DNA of 64,000 nucleotides from an uncultured Burkholderiales bacterium. Its GTDB lineage: Bacteria > Pseudomonadota > Gammaproteobacteria > Burkholderiales > Burkholderiaceae_C. Made by a program: the position numbers and the translations under genes. Below the pieces are notes generated by a model, which was not told the origin of the DNA, did not search any database, and saw nothing but the letters and a program-made list of their open reading frames with translations. Location of the stretch: assembly GCA_903870145.1 (NCBI GenBank), contig CAIQBO010000006.1, positions 98,014-162,013 on the forward strand, written 5' to 3'. Below, piece by piece: positions 18,455-27,668 of the stretch (position 1 is the first letter of the stretch; every line of letters begins with the position of its first letter).

Positions 18455-18489
18455 GGCTGAATTATCATCGTAGCTTGAATACCTAAAGG

Positions 18490-19599
18490 ATGCAGGGTTT
18501 GATAAGCAGGGGGCAAAAGTCAAAAAAATCAAGGGCAAGCCACTCGGCTCGGGTTTGGCCTAGGGCTTTGGCTTTTTTGGGGGTTTCTTTACTGCTTGTC
18601 TTGGCTTTGGGCGTGAGTTGGTTGTACCAGCCCATGGGCTTTCAAATCAAGCCCACTGACAGCAATTCGCCCAGCGCGGGGGGGTCAGTTCTGGACTTGT
18701 CCATCGAGTCTGGCACCTCACCACGAGGCGTTGCGCAGGCCGTGGTGCAAGCGGGGGCTGACACATCCGCCCAACTCCTGTTGCTCTGGTTCAAAGCTTC
18801 GGGACAAGCGCGCGCCATCAAAGCCGGAAGCTATGAAATCAGCCTGAACATGAGCCCTAAAATGTTGCTCAACATGTTGGTTCGCGGCGAGGAAACTTTG
18901 CGCAGCTTGACGGTGGTGGAAGGCTGGAATTTCAAGCAATTGCGACAAGCCATGGCCAAGGCTGATTCACTCAAACCGAGCACACTCTCGATCTCAGATG
19001 CACAGATCATGAAAGAGCTGGGCAGGCCGCAATTGCACCCTGAGGGGCGTTTTTACCCCGACACCTACACCTACGCCAAGGGCGCCACCGATTTGAGCGT
19101 GCTCAAGCGTGCCATGGCCGCCATGGACCGCCATTTGGACCGAGCGTGGGCACAACGTCACCCCAGTGCAGCGGTGAAAACGCCCGAAGAGGCCTTGATC
19201 TTGGCCAGCATTGTAGAAAAGGAAACTGGCAAAGCGGCCGACCGGGCCATGATTTCTGGTGTCTTTAACAACCGATTGCGCATAGGCATGCGCCTGCAAA
19301 CTGACCCCACGGTGATCTACGGTTTGGGCAGCACGTTTGATGGCAATTTAAGGCGCTCAGATTTGCGCCAAGACACGCCCTACAACACATACACGCGCGA
19401 TGGATTGCCGCCATCCCCCATTGCCATGCCGGGCAAAGCCGCCCTCATGGCCGCGGTGCAACCCGCGGCAACACAAGCCCTTTATTTTGTGGCGCGTGGT
19501 GATGGCAGCAGCCATTTCAGTCAAGAATTGAGCGAGCACAATCGCGCTGTCAACAGGTACCAAAGAGGCATGAGCTTGGAGCTTGCGCCAAGCAGGTGA
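18490..19599 (+). CDS. mltG: Endolytic murein transglycosylase MltG
   Basis: Inner-membrane peptidoglycan-cleaving enzyme (369 aa) that sets glycan strand length. A basic N-terminus precedes one transmembrane segment (about 26-46). The catalytic region is SIVEKETGK, with Glu243 and Glu245 in the conserved EKET, followed by VFNNRLRIGMRLQTDPTVIYG, which is highly typical of the YceG/MltG family. It heads the usual order mltG-tmk-holB-tatD. Confidence 0.94.
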   Translation: MQGLISRGQKSKKSRASHSARVWPRALAFLGVSLLLVLALGVSWLYQPMGFQIKPTDSNSPSAGGSVLDLSIESGTSPRGVAQAVVQAGADTSAQLLLLWFKASGQARAIKAGSYEISLNMSPKMLLNMLVRGEETLRSLTVVEGWNFKQLRQAMAKADSLKPSTLSISDAQIMKELGRPQLHPEGRFYPDTYTYAKGATDLSVLKRAMAAMDRHLDRAWAQRHPSAAVKTPEEALILASIVEKETGKAADRAMISGVFNNRLRIGMRLQTDPTVIYGLGSTFDGNLRRSDLRQDTPYNTYTRDGLPPSPIAMPGKAALMAAVQPAATQALYFVARGDGSSHFSQELSEHNRAVNRYQRGMSLELAPSR

Positions 19600-19629
19600 C
19601 AATTGACACTTTTACAAACAAATATTTTT

Positions 19630-20271
19630 ATGAGCCGCGCTTGGTTTATCACTTTTGAAGGCATAGATGGTGCCGGAAAATCAACCCACATTGAAGGCTT
19701 GGCGGATTGGTTTCGCTCGCAAGGGCGTCAAGTCACATTGACCCGCGAGCCAGGTGGAACGCCGCTGTCTGAGAAATTGCGTGAATTGGTTTTGCACCAA
19801 GCCATGGACCCCTTGACCGAAGCGCTGCTCATGTTTGCAGCCCGCCGTGAACATTTGCTGCAAGTCATCGAGCCTGCGCTGGCCCGCGCTGATGTTGTCT
19901 TGTGTGACCGCTTCACCGATGCCACCTTTGCTTACCAAGGTGGGGGCAGGGGGTTTGATTGGAGGGTGCTGCAAACGCTGGAGCAATGGGTGCAACACCT
20001 GCCCCCTGCTGCCGACCTGCGTCAGCCCGATCTGACTGTGTGGTTTGACCTGCCGCCCGAGGTCGCAGCCCAACGTTTGTCCAGTGCCCGTGTGCCCGAT
20101 AAATTTGAAGCCCAACCCGTAGAATTTTTCCGTCAAGTGCGCGCCGCTTACGCCAAACGCATGCAGGAAATGCCGCAAAGATTCGCACGCATTGCAGCCG
20201 ACCAAGACCGCCCCAGCGTTTGGCGCGATGTGTTGCAATCCGTCGCAGAAAGAGTGCATGAGTCGCGCTGA
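19630..20271 (+). CDS. tmk: Thymidylate kinase
   Basis: dTMP kinase (213 aa), making dTDP for DNA synthesis. The P-loop GIDGAGKST is at 11-19, the nucleoside-binding DRF/Y motif in [19 protein letters not shown], and the lid region follows PDKFEAQP. I use the ATG at 19630 ([11 protein letters not shown]), which matches family length; a TTG at 19603 would add nine residues without homology. There is no strong ribosome-binding site. The gene overlaps holB by 14 bases. Confidence 0.94.
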   Translation: MSRAWFITFEGIDGAGKSTHIEGLADWFRSQGRQVTLTREPGGTPLSEKLRELVLHQAMDPLTEALLMFAARREHLLQVIEPALARADVVLCDRFTDATFAYQGGGRGFDWRVLQTLEQWVQHLPPAADLRQPDLTVWFDLPPEVAAQRLSSARVPDKFEAQPVEFFRQVRAAYAKRMQEMPQRFARIAADQDRPSVWRDVLQSVAERVHESR

Positions 20272-21280
20272 ATTGGCCCCTTGGATTGCGGCTCAAAACT
20301 TGGCGCTGCTTCAGCAAAATGGCCACGCTTGGCTGTTGCACGGGCCTTCGGGCCTGGGTCAATATGAATTGGCTTTGTCCATGGTGCGCGCTTGGTTGTG
20401 TGAGGCACCTGATTCTGTGCAGCAAGGCGCTTGCGCTCAATGCCCCAGTTGCCATGCCATCGAAGTGCGCGCTCATGCGGATTTATGTGTCCTGATGCCA
20501 GAGACCGTGATGCTGGAGCTGGGCTGGCCATTGAGTGAAAAAGCGCAAAACGAAATTGATGAAAAAAAACGCAAACCCAGTCGTGAAATTCGCATCGAAG
20601 CCATGCGAGATGCCATCGAGTTTTCTCAGCGCACCAATGCCCGCGGGCAAGGCAAAGCGGTGCTGGTTTACCCAGCAGAACGCATGAACCACGTGACTGC
20701 CAATGCCTTGCTTAAAACTTTGGAAGAGCCCCCGGGCGATGTCAAGTTTGTATTGGCAACACACGCTGCCCACCAACTTCTGCCGACCATTCGAAGCCGT
20801 TGCCTGGCCCACACCATGCGTTGGCCAATTGGCTCTGAGGCCTTGAGCTGGCTTGCAGCACAAGGCTTTTCTGCGCATGACGCTCAGGTGCTCCTGCAGG
20901 CAGCAGGCGGGCGCGCAGACGATGTTTTGCGTCATGTGGCATTGGGCCAATCACCGGCTTGGTGGGCTGCATTTCCCAAAGCCATGGCGCAGGGTGATGC
21001 AGCGTGCCTGGCCAACTTGCCACCTGCAGAAGTGATCGATGCTTTGCAAAAATTGTGTCATGATGTTTTGATGCGCGAAAGCGGCGTTGCCACGCGGTTC
21101 TTCAGCCAGCAAGACTTGCCCCATGTGCACCCGAGCTTGGCCACATTGACCGCATGGTTCAAGCGCTTGAGCCTTGCCGCACGAACAGCCGAGCACCCCT
21201 TCAATGCTAGCTTGATGCTCGAAGCTTTGAGCTCTGAGGCCAGCCAAACTTTACGTGCCAGTGCAGCACGAACAAGCTGA
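20258..21280 (+). CDS. holB: DNA polymerase III delta-prime subunit
   Basis: Clamp-loader subunit of the replicative polymerase (340 aa). The zinc-binding cysteine cluster CAQCPSCH lies near residue 55, and the AAA-type core has [19 protein letters not shown] and TIRSRC (SRC motif). The ATG at 20258 lies inside the end of tmk; a start at 20192 would add 22 residues without homology. In many betaproteobacteria a pilZ gene sits between holB and tatD; here tatD follows directly, sharing one base (TGATG). Confidence 0.92.
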   Translation: MSRAELAPWIAAQNLALLQQNGHAWLLHGPSGLGQYELALSMVRAWLCEAPDSVQQGACAQCPSCHAIEVRAHADLCVLMPETVMLELGWPLSEKAQNEIDEKKRKPSREIRIEAMRDAIEFSQRTNARGQGKAVLVYPAERMNHVTANALLKTLEEPPGDVKFVLATHAAHQLLPTIRSRCLAHTMRWPIGSEALSWLAAQGFSAHDAQVLLQAAGGRADDVLRHVALGQSPAWWAAFPKAMAQGDAACLANLPPAEVIDALQKLCHDVLMRESGVATRFFSQQDLPHVHPSLATLTAWFKRLSLAARTAEHPFNASLMLEALSSEASQTLRASAARTS

Positions 21281-22095
21281 TGTACACCGACTCCCACTGC
21301 CATTTGTCTGCCCCCTCACTCATGAGCCAAATGAGCGATGTTCGAAGCGCCATGCAAGCGGCGCAAGTCACGCGCGCGCTGTGCATTTGCACCACCATGG
21401 AAGAGTTTGACGCTGTGCATGGCTTGGCATTGGCCTACGATAATTTCTGGTGCACGGTGGGTGTGCACCCCGACAATGAAAATGTGCACGAACCGACAAT
21501 GGATGAGTTGCTTGAAAAGGCGAAAAACCACAAGGTTTTGGCTGTCGGTGAGACTGGTTTGGACTACTACCAAATGCAAGAGCGCAAAGGCGGCCGATCG
21601 GTGATCGACATGGAATGGCAGCGCGAGCGTTTTCGCACGCACATCCGCGCTGCTCGCAGCGCCCAATTGCCACTGGTGATTCACACCCGTGACGCTTCGG
21701 CGGACACATTGGCGATTTTGAAAGAAGAGGGTGAAATCGGAGATGCGCAGTCTGCTGGCGGGGTTTTCCACTGCTTTACCGAATCCAAGGAAGTTGCGCG
21801 CGCAGCCTTGGACATGGGCTTTTATATTTCTTTTTCAGGCATTTTGACCTTCAAATCTGCACAGGATTTGAGAGATGTTGCCAAATGGGTGCCGGATGAC
21901 CGCTTATTGATAGAAACCGACAGCCCATATTTGGCCCCTGTGCCATACCGAGGCAAGACCAATACACCTGCCTATGTGCCTTTTGTTGCGCAGCAATTGG
22001 CAGATATCAGGTCCACCGATGCCCACAGCATCGGGCGCCTGACAGATCTGAATTTTGATCGGCTTTTCACTAAGCTATCAGCCATTTTGTCCTAG
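21280..22095 (+). CDS. TatD-family metal-dependent DNase/hydrolase (YcfH-like)
   Basis: Two-metal hydrolase of 271 aa. The metal ligands are all visible: His-x-His in DSHCHL, Glu in GETGLDYY, His in VIHTRDA, His in VFHCFTE, and Asp in ETDSPYLAP. TatD proteins have 3'-5' DNase activity and are linked to DNA repair and to processing D-amino-acylated tRNAs. Close packing with holB fits the conserved mltG-tmk-holB-tatD order. Confidence 0.93.
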   Translation: MYTDSHCHLSAPSLMSQMSDVRSAMQAAQVTRALCICTTMEEFDAVHGLALAYDNFWCTVGVHPDNENVHEPTMDELLEKAKNHKVLAVGETGLDYYQMQERKGGRSVIDMEWQRERFRTHIRAARSAQLPLVIHTRDASADTLAILKEEGEIGDAQSAGGVFHCFTESKEVARAALDMGFYISFSGILTFKSAQDLRDVAKWVPDDRLLIETDSPYLAPVPYRGKTNTPAYVPFVAQQLADIRSTDAHSIGRLTDLNFDRLFTKLSAILS

Positions 22096-22116
22096 AATTC
22101 ACTTTAATTAAACTGA

Positions 22117-22746
22117 ATGTTAAACTTTAAATTGATTAAAAAATATGTTGTTTTAATTGGTTTTTTAATTTCATTTTCTGCTAATTCAGGCTCTTACGAG
22201 GATTTTTTCAAGGCACTTAAAACCAACGATCTGAACGTGGCCCGCCAACTCCTGGTGCGCGGTTTTGATCCCAATACGGTCGATTTAGAAGGCCGCGCAG
22301 CTTTGCTGGTGGCTTGGCGCTTCGAATCTTTGGGGGTTTTAGACCTGTTGCTGGACTGGCCCGGCACCAAAGCCGAAGTGCGCAATGAACTGGACGAAAG
22401 CTTGCTGATGTTGGCAGCACTGAAAGGACAAACCAACCTGGTCCAAAAGCTAATCAGCCGCGATGCTGATGTCAATAAGCCGGGCTGGGCGCCTTTGCAT
22501 TACGCAGCCACGGGCGGTCACCCTCAAATCATTCAATTGCTACTGGATCAAAGCGCCTACATTGACGCTGAATCACCCAATGGAACAACGCCCTTGATGA
22601 TGGCCGCACGCTATGGCAATGCCGCTTGCGTCAAACTGCTACTTGACGAAGGCGCAGACGTGCTGTTGAAGAACCAATTGGGCTTAACTGCACTGGACTT
22701 TGCCCATGCCGGCAATCGCCCTGACGCGATTGCATTGCTTCGATAA
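22117..22746 (+). CDS. Exported ankyrin-repeat protein
   Basis: Protein of 209 aa with a hydrophobic signal sequence (about 9-24, ending near SANSGS) and about four to five ankyrin repeats from residue 30 on; the clearest are GWAPLHYAATGGHPQIIQLLL and the following copy with TPLMMAARYGNAACVKLLLDEGA. It is probably periplasmic and mediates protein-protein contacts. It follows tatD by 21 bases; ankyrin genes at this place are common in related bacteria as far as I recall. Its stop codon ends one base before the dif-like site. Confidence 0.85.
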   Translation: MLNFKLIKKYVVLIGFLISFSANSGSYEDFFKALKTNDLNVARQLLVRGFDPNTVDLEGRAALLVAWRFESLGVLDLLLDWPGTKAEVRNELDESLLMLAALKGQTNLVQKLISRDADVNKPGWAPLHYAATGGHPQIIQLLLDQSAYIDAESPNGTTPLMMAARYGNAACVKLLLDEGADVLLKNQLGLTALDFAHAGNRPDAIALLR

Positions 22747-22747
22747 T

Positions 22748-22775
22748 ACTTCATACGATGTATATTATGTTAAGT
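22748..22775 (+). other. dif: dif-like chromosome dimer resolution site (XerC/XerD target)
   Basis: A 28-bp site made of an 11-base XerC-side arm ACTTCATACGA, a 6-base centre TGTATA and an 11-base XerD-side arm TTATGTTAAGT. The centre and XerD arm differ from E. coli dif at one position of 17; the XerC arm is less conserved, as is usual among species. It lies between the convergent ankyrin and penicillin-acylase genes. Gene direction changes here: + strand dominates to the left and - strand to the right, as expected if the two replication forks meet nearby. Confidence 0.87.
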
Positions 22776-22845
22776 TAAATATACGCCGCGGAGTTGCAAT
22801 CAATCACATGAGCTCAAAGTAGCCCCACCACTGGCTTGGGGAATG

Positions 22846-25320
22846 TCAATCAACCGATAGCGCCTGGCGATGCACTGCAGGCACATCCTTGAGCTTGAGC
22901 GGTCGCAATTGAACCTGCGCCCATTCATCGCGCATGCTTTGATAGCGGCGCGAAAAAGGATGGCCACTTTGGCCGGCTTGGTAAATGAACTCCGAGTTCT
23001 CCAGATTGGACAAGTCATAAACAGCACGCATCGAGGCGGCATGACGGCTGGCAAACGGCATGCTGGCACTGTTGGTCCAGTACTGGCCCACGTTGACTGT
23101 GAATGCATCGCCCGCACTGGGCACGCTCACATCAAACCAAGGTGCAAAAGCTTTGACGTTGCCAAAAGGCTTGTGGCTGCTCAAGGCCGGATGTGCTTGG
23201 CCCCAGTTCCAAAGGCTTGGATCGCGCCCTTGCATGCTAACAATGCGATCCAAAGCACTGTCAAAAGCGGCATTCATCTGCGCCTGGCAGCCTTTATTGC
23301 CACACCAGGCAGGATCGTTGCGCTCCAAAATGCCTTCGACAGCAGCTCGAAAATGGCGCTTGCCAAACAATGCTTTGAACCGAGCTTCGCCCAATTTGGG
23401 CTTGATCAAAGCTTGGGTCAACTCGTCTGCCCACACGGCATAAATCAATGCCGCTGCGGATTCACGGGACATTTCACCTTTAAAGGTGGAGAGCAAAGCC
23501 TTGGCTTTTGGCGCCAGTGCATGGGACGACTCCAGCTTTTTCATGGCGGGTAACAAGCGCACAGCAGCCAAAGACAATGCATCACCCTGAATACTTTTCA
23601 TGCTGCTCACATTGTGAATGGGTTTGTCTTTGAGCAATGCGGTGATTCGGTCAAAACGCTCTGGGTTGGTCCAGTCGTGGCCAATGAAGTGTTTGTAGCC
23701 TGAGGGCAATATGTTTTGGTTGGCGGTGGCCAAGCCCCCTGTTGCTTGAATTTGTGCCGTAGATTGCTCAGGTGTTTTCTCATAAGGCAACCACCCTTGC
23801 CAATCGTATTTCGCAAGCCAACCTGGCGCAGGCGCCAAGCCTTGGAGGTCATTGGTAGCATGCCTGATTGGCACTTTGCCAACGGCTTTGAACAACACTT
23901 GGCCGCGCGTATCGGCCATCACAACGCTTTGCATGGGCGCTAGATGATCTGCATAGGCAACTTTCAAATCATCCACCGATTTGGCAAAGTTAGCATTCAT
24001 GCCCGCTAACACGGTGCGATTGTCTGGGTCTAAGGCAGACCATTTCAAAGCCACCGCATAACGGTCCATATTCAAAAATGATCGATAGATTGGCTGCACA
24101 TCGCTGATGACTGGGCCATGCCGTGTTGTGCGAACGGTGATGCGCTCATCGCCCTGCCCTTTGATTTTAAAAACTTCTTCGCGTGTCTGAAATGCCTGCG
24201 GACCGTCAATGCCTTTGTACTGTGTGCTGGTTAAATTTTGACCTGGGTTTGAAGCGAGAATCAACTCTTCCAAATACAAATCTTGCACATCCGGGCCGGT
24301 GTTGGTAAAGCCCCAAGCCACTTGGTCGGTGCGACCCAAAACCACGAATGGAAGTCCTGGCAAACTCGCACCCACCACCTCCAAGGCCGCATGCGCTGTG
24401 CCATCTGGGAATTTTCCTGCGGGTGCATGCAAGCCCACAAAATACCAAATTGCAGCAGCGCTCAAGCCCAGATGAGGGTCATTGGCCAACAAGGCTTGTC
24501 CGCTTTGCGTACGCGAGCCAGGCAGCACCCAGTTGTTACTTCCTTTTCCTTCCACAACGCCAAAATCCAAAGTGCTGTCTTGTGTTGCGTTGAATGCAAC
24601 ACCAGGCTTGGCATAAACGCCTAAGCTGGCATAAAGGCCTGCCAAATCAACAGATGTGCCTTTGCTCAGACCTGGGTAAGGCGGAATCAATTGCCACAAC
24701 TCGTCGGTGCTCAAGACTTGCGCAGACATCAAACGCGCGAACTCTTGACCCCAGTTGCCGCCCAAGTCCAAGGCCATCATCAAACTCCAGGCCACGCTGT
24801 CTACAGGCGTCCAAGCAGGTGCAGAAAGGCCAGGATTCAAACCCAAAAGAACAAACTCTGGCGCGCGCCACTGACCACTGTCGTAGCCGGCTTGAATGCC
24901 TTGAGAATAGGCTTGCAATGCCAGTTTTGCATTGGCGGGCAATCGGTCGTATTGCGCTTGGGCTGTTTGCACAATGCCCAGGGTTCGTATCAACTTGTCA
25001 GTGTCCAAGGTGCTGGGGCCAAACCAAGCTGACAACTCGCCATGCATCAATTGACGGTTAAACGCCAACTGCCAACCGCGTTCTTGCGCATGCACCAAGC
25101 CCAGTGCACGCCACGCGTCCATGGGGGTGGCAGCGTGAATGTGCGTGACATCAGAGGTATCGCGCACAACTTGCACCGGCGCAGAAATGCCGGCCAATTT
25201 GAACTGCCCATCGAGCAAGGGCATAGAGCGCAGCAAGTACACATTGAGAACACCCCAAATCAAGAGCAGCAACATGACCAAGGCCAGGACGGATCGAAGC
25301 AACCATTTTTGAATTTTCAT
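22846..25320 (-). CDS. Penicillin acylase family protein (Ntn hydrolase)
   Basis: Protein of 824 aa with an N-terminal hydrophobic segment (about 8-32) serving as signal or anchor, so a periplasmic location is likely. By family the precursor cuts itself and the new N-terminal serine becomes the nucleophile; here that is Ser261 in EGKGSNNWVLPG. Further family signatures are NDPHLGLSAAAIWYF and GFTNTGPDVQDLY. Relatives deacylate beta-lactams, acyl-homoserine lactones or other N-acyl compounds; the natural substrate cannot be told. It is 39 bases downstream of the LD-carboxypeptidase gene and may be in the same transcript. Confidence 0.92.
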   Translation of the reverse strand: MKIQKWLLRSVLALVMLLLLIWGVLNVYLLRSMPLLDGQFKLAGISAPVQVVRDTSDVTHIHAATPMDAWRALGLVHAQERGWQLAFNRQLMHGELSAWFGPSTLDTDKLIRTLGIVQTAQAQYDRLPANAKLALQAYSQGIQAGYDSGQWRAPEFVLLGLNPGLSAPAWTPVDSVAWSLMMALDLGGNWGQEFARLMSAQVLSTDELWQLIPPYPGLSKGTSVDLAGLYASLGVYAKPGVAFNATQDSTLDFGVVEGKGSNNWVLPGSRTQSGQALLANDPHLGLSAAAIWYFVGLHAPAGKFPDGTAHAALEVVGASLPGLPFVVLGRTDQVAWGFTNTGPDVQDLYLEELILASNPGQNLTSTQYKGIDGPQAFQTREEVFKIKGQGDERITVRTTRHGPVISDVQPIYRSFLNMDRYAVALKWSALDPDNRTVLAGMNANFAKSVDDLKVAYADHLAPMQSVVMADTRGQVLFKAVGKVPIRHATNDLQGLAPAPGWLAKYDWQGWLPYEKTPEQSTAQIQATGGLATANQNILPSGYKHFIGHDWTNPERFDRITALLKDKPIHNVSSMKSIQGDALSLAAVRLLPAMKKLESSHALAPKAKALLSTFKGEMSRESAAALIYAVWADELTQALIKPKLGEARFKALFGKRHFRAAVEGILERNDPAWCGNKGCQAQMNAAFDSALDRIVSMQGRDPSLWNWGQAHPALSSHKPFGNVKAFAPWFDVSVPSAGDAFTVNVGQYWTNSASMPFASRHAASMRAVYDLSNLENSEFIYQAGQSGHPFSRRYQSMRDEWAQVQLRPLKLKDVPAVHRQALSVD

Positions 25321-25359
25321 GATGCGTATGCTGACAGTGGGTTGAAAATTGGGTGAAAC

Positions 25360-26268
25360 TTAAACGTGACCCCACACCAAAAACGCATCGCGTCCTTGCG
25401 TGGCCAAATCCACTTTGGCACCCACCGGCAGCAAGACCTTGGTAGGCACATGGCCAAACGGCAATCCCGTCAAAATGGGCGCCTTGATGAGTTGTCGCAA
25501 GCGCTCGATCACGGTATTCAATTTAAAACCTTTGTCATGTGGCACCAACTTGTAATGGGTGAACTGCCCAAACAAAATGGCTTTTTGCTGCGCTAAAACA
25601 CCGGCATTGAGCAACTGCGTGAGCATGCGTTCAATGCGGTAAGGGTGCTCGCCCACATCTTCTAAAAACAAAATGCCACCTTTGATTTTTGGAAAATAAG
25701 GGGTTCCCAAAAGCGATGTCAAAACAGACAAATTACCACCCCATAAAGTAGCGTTGTTGACACTGACTTGCAAGTTGGCTTCAAGCGCTGGCAAACGCCA
25801 ACCCGTGCCCTCCCCTTGCTGTAGCAACAAGTCATCAAAGCAGGCCTGCATGATCTCGTCAGGCGCGCCTTCACAACCAAAATCTTCCCCCAAGTTAGGG
25901 CCTTGCCAGGTGATACTTTTGGCTTGAGAAAAAACAGCCAGCTGAAAAGCGGTGAAGTCACTCAAGCCAACAAACTGTGTTCCCTTGTCGATGGCTTTGC
26001 TGATTCGTTTGTAGGGCAATTGCGTCAGCAAGCGGGTCAGGCCATAGCCTCCCCGCGTAATCATGGCCACGTCAGCGCCACTTTGTGCAGCGCGTGCGAT
26101 GGCAGCCACGCGTGTGGCATCGTCCCCAGCAAAACGCATGCTGCTGCCCAAGGCGCTTGGATCGACTTCGACTTCATGACCTTGCGCTTTCAAGCGTTGC
26201 AGTCCACGCCTGAAAGCCGCTTTGTCTCGCACCGCGCTGGAGGGGGAAAAAATATAAATGTGGCTCAT
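25360..26268 (-). CDS. LD-carboxypeptidase / MccF-like peptidase (family S66)
   Basis: Serine peptidase of 302 aa. Ser103 in VGLSDFTAF is the nucleophile by comparison with LdcA; the Glu of FLEDVGEHPYRIERM and the His of LPFGHVP complete the S66 Ser-Glu-His set. LdcA removes the terminal D-Ala from tetrapeptides in peptidoglycan recycling; MccF, a relative, cleaves microcin C7. No signal peptide is seen, so it acts in the cytoplasm. Its ATG overlaps the stop of the tadA fusion gene (ATGA). Confidence 0.88.
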   Translation of the reverse strand: MSHIYIFSPSSAVRDKAAFRRGLQRLKAQGHEVEVDPSALGSSMRFAGDDATRVAAIARAAQSGADVAMITRGGYGLTRLLTQLPYKRISKAIDKGTQFVGLSDFTAFQLAVFSQAKSITWQGPNLGEDFGCEGAPDEIMQACFDDLLLQQGEGTGWRLPALEANLQVSVNNATLWGGNLSVLTSLLGTPYFPKIKGGILFLEDVGEHPYRIERMLTQLLNAGVLAQQKAILFGQFTHYKLVPHDKGFKLNTVIERLRQLIKAPILTGLPFGHVPTKVLLPVGAKVDLATQGRDAFLVWGHV

Positions 26269-27668
26269 TGCATTGAATCAAAAAAAGTAACAGCAACTGG
26301 GGCAATGTGTTCGCCGTGTTCTTGCACGAAATGGCCAGCCTTCTCAAGCAGCAGCACTTCTTCACAACCGTTAATTTGCGCCTTCAATGCACGCATGACT
26401 GTCTCGCCCAAGACAGGGTCTTGCTGACCAATCGCCATGAGACTTTGACCTGTCCATTTTGTTTGCCAAAATTCGCGCGCTTGGCGCGACAGCTCAGCGC
26501 CTGGGCTGTCCGAAAACTCGGGCACCAAATTGGGAAATGTGCGCAGCGCAGCTCTGTGACCACTGTCGGGGAAAGGGACGTTGTAGGCTTGCCATTGCGC
26601 GGGGCTCATTTGCGGATTACCCCTAGCGAACAATCGGCCCACGTCAAACTCCGGGTTCTTGCTGCACCACTCGCGCCAGGCCAGAAAACCTGGGGACAAG
26701 GGCACATCACCGGTGGCCAGTAAGGTGTTCATCACCAACAAACCTGCGTAGCGATCGGGCTGCTCCATGGGCAAGGTCAGGCCTAAAATGCCCCCCCAAT
26801 CTTGCACCACCAAGACAATGCGCTTCAAGTCCAAACGATCAACCAACTCCAACAAAACTTGGCGGTGAAACTGAAATTGGTGGAAGCTGTCTTTTTTCGG
26901 CTTGTCGCTCTTGCCAAAGCCGATCATGTCCGGCGCGATCACGCGGTGGCCGGCTTGAGTCCAGATGGGAATCATTTTTCGGTACAAATAACTCCAAGCG
27001 GGGTTGCCGTGCAGGCACAGGTAAGTCAACTTTGAGCCCTGCTCGCCCACATAGAGGTAGTGCATGCGCAAGCCCTTGAGACTTGGCAAATCGCTCACGT
27101 AGTTGGCTGGCCAAGGATAGTCGGGCAAGTTGTCAAAGCGTTCATCGGGGGTTCTGAGCGCGTCATCGCGCAAAGGGCTGGCGTTGCCCCGCATGGCTTG
27201 CCTGATGGGTTGAAAAAATTCGCGCAACAGTTTGGCTGACTCATCTGCCAATACCCCACCCAGCACTTGGGTTTGGTGGTTCAACGCCGTTTGCTCAAAC
27301 AAGTTCAGAACTGAGCCAGCCGCACCCGTGCGGGGCTCTGCAGCGCCGTAAATCACGCGGTCTAATCGTGCGTGAAAAACAGCGCCGGCGCACATGGTGC
27401 AAGGCTCGAGCGTGACGTACAAATCACAACCCTCTAAGCGGTGGTTGCCAAGCGCTTTGGCAGCCGCGCGCAAGGCCACCACTTCAGCATGGGCTGTAGG
27501 GTCTTGGCTGGCGATGGTTTGATTGAAACCGCTGCCGACCACCTGGCCCCCTTTGACCACCACGGCACCGACTGGCACCTCACCGCAAGCTGCTGCCAAT
27601 TGGGCCTGGGCCAAGGCTTGATGCATCCAGTGCTCAGCCTGCAATGCGCCTTCGCCGAGTTGATTCAT
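26265..27668 (-). CDS. tadA: TadA tRNA adenosine-34 deaminase fused to a haloalkane-dehalogenase-like alpha/beta hydrolase
   Basis: 467-aa fusion. Residues 1 to about 155 are TadA, which makes inosine at the wobble base of tRNA-Arg: zinc ligands His60, Cys90 and Cys93 and proton-shuttle Glu62 (TAHAEV and EPCTMC). Residues about 175-467 resemble Xanthobacter DhlA: HGNPAWSYLYRKMIP (220-234), nucleophile Asp290 with halide-side Trp291 (VVQDWGG), Asp417 and His446 (KAGHFVQEHG). Both active sites look complete. TadA alone is usually about 150-180 aa. I start at ATG 27668, which overlaps the stop of the upstream gene; a start at 27704 lies inside that gene. Confidence 0.9.
   Translation of the reverse strand: MNQLGEGALQAEHWMHQALAQAQLAAACGEVPVGAVVVKGGQVVGSGFNQTIASQDPTAHAEVVALRAAAKALGNHRLEGCDLYVTLEPCTMCAGAVFHARLDRVIYGAAEPRTGAAGSVLNLFEQTALNHQTQVLGGVLADESAKLLREFFQPIRQAMRGNASPLRDDALRTPDERFDNLPDYPWPANYVSDLPSLKGLRMHYLYVGEQGSKLTYLCLHGNPAWSYLYRKMIPIWTQAGHRVIAPDMIGFGKSDKPKKDSFHQFQFHRQVLLELVDRLDLKRIVLVVQDWGGILGLTLPMEQPDRYAGLLVMNTLLATGDVPLSPGFLAWREWCSKNPEFDVGRLFARGNPQMSPAQWQAYNVPFPDSGHRAALRTFPNLVPEFSDSPGAELSRQAREFWQTKWTGQSLMAIGQQDPVLGETVMRALKAQINGCEEVLLLEKAGHFVQEHGEHIAPVAVTFFDSMQ

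Noticed and set aside
22748..22775. loxP-like appearance of the A/T-rich palindromic site
   Set aside because: The spacer and XerD arm match dif at 16 of 17 positions; the loxP arms do not match and no phage genes are near.
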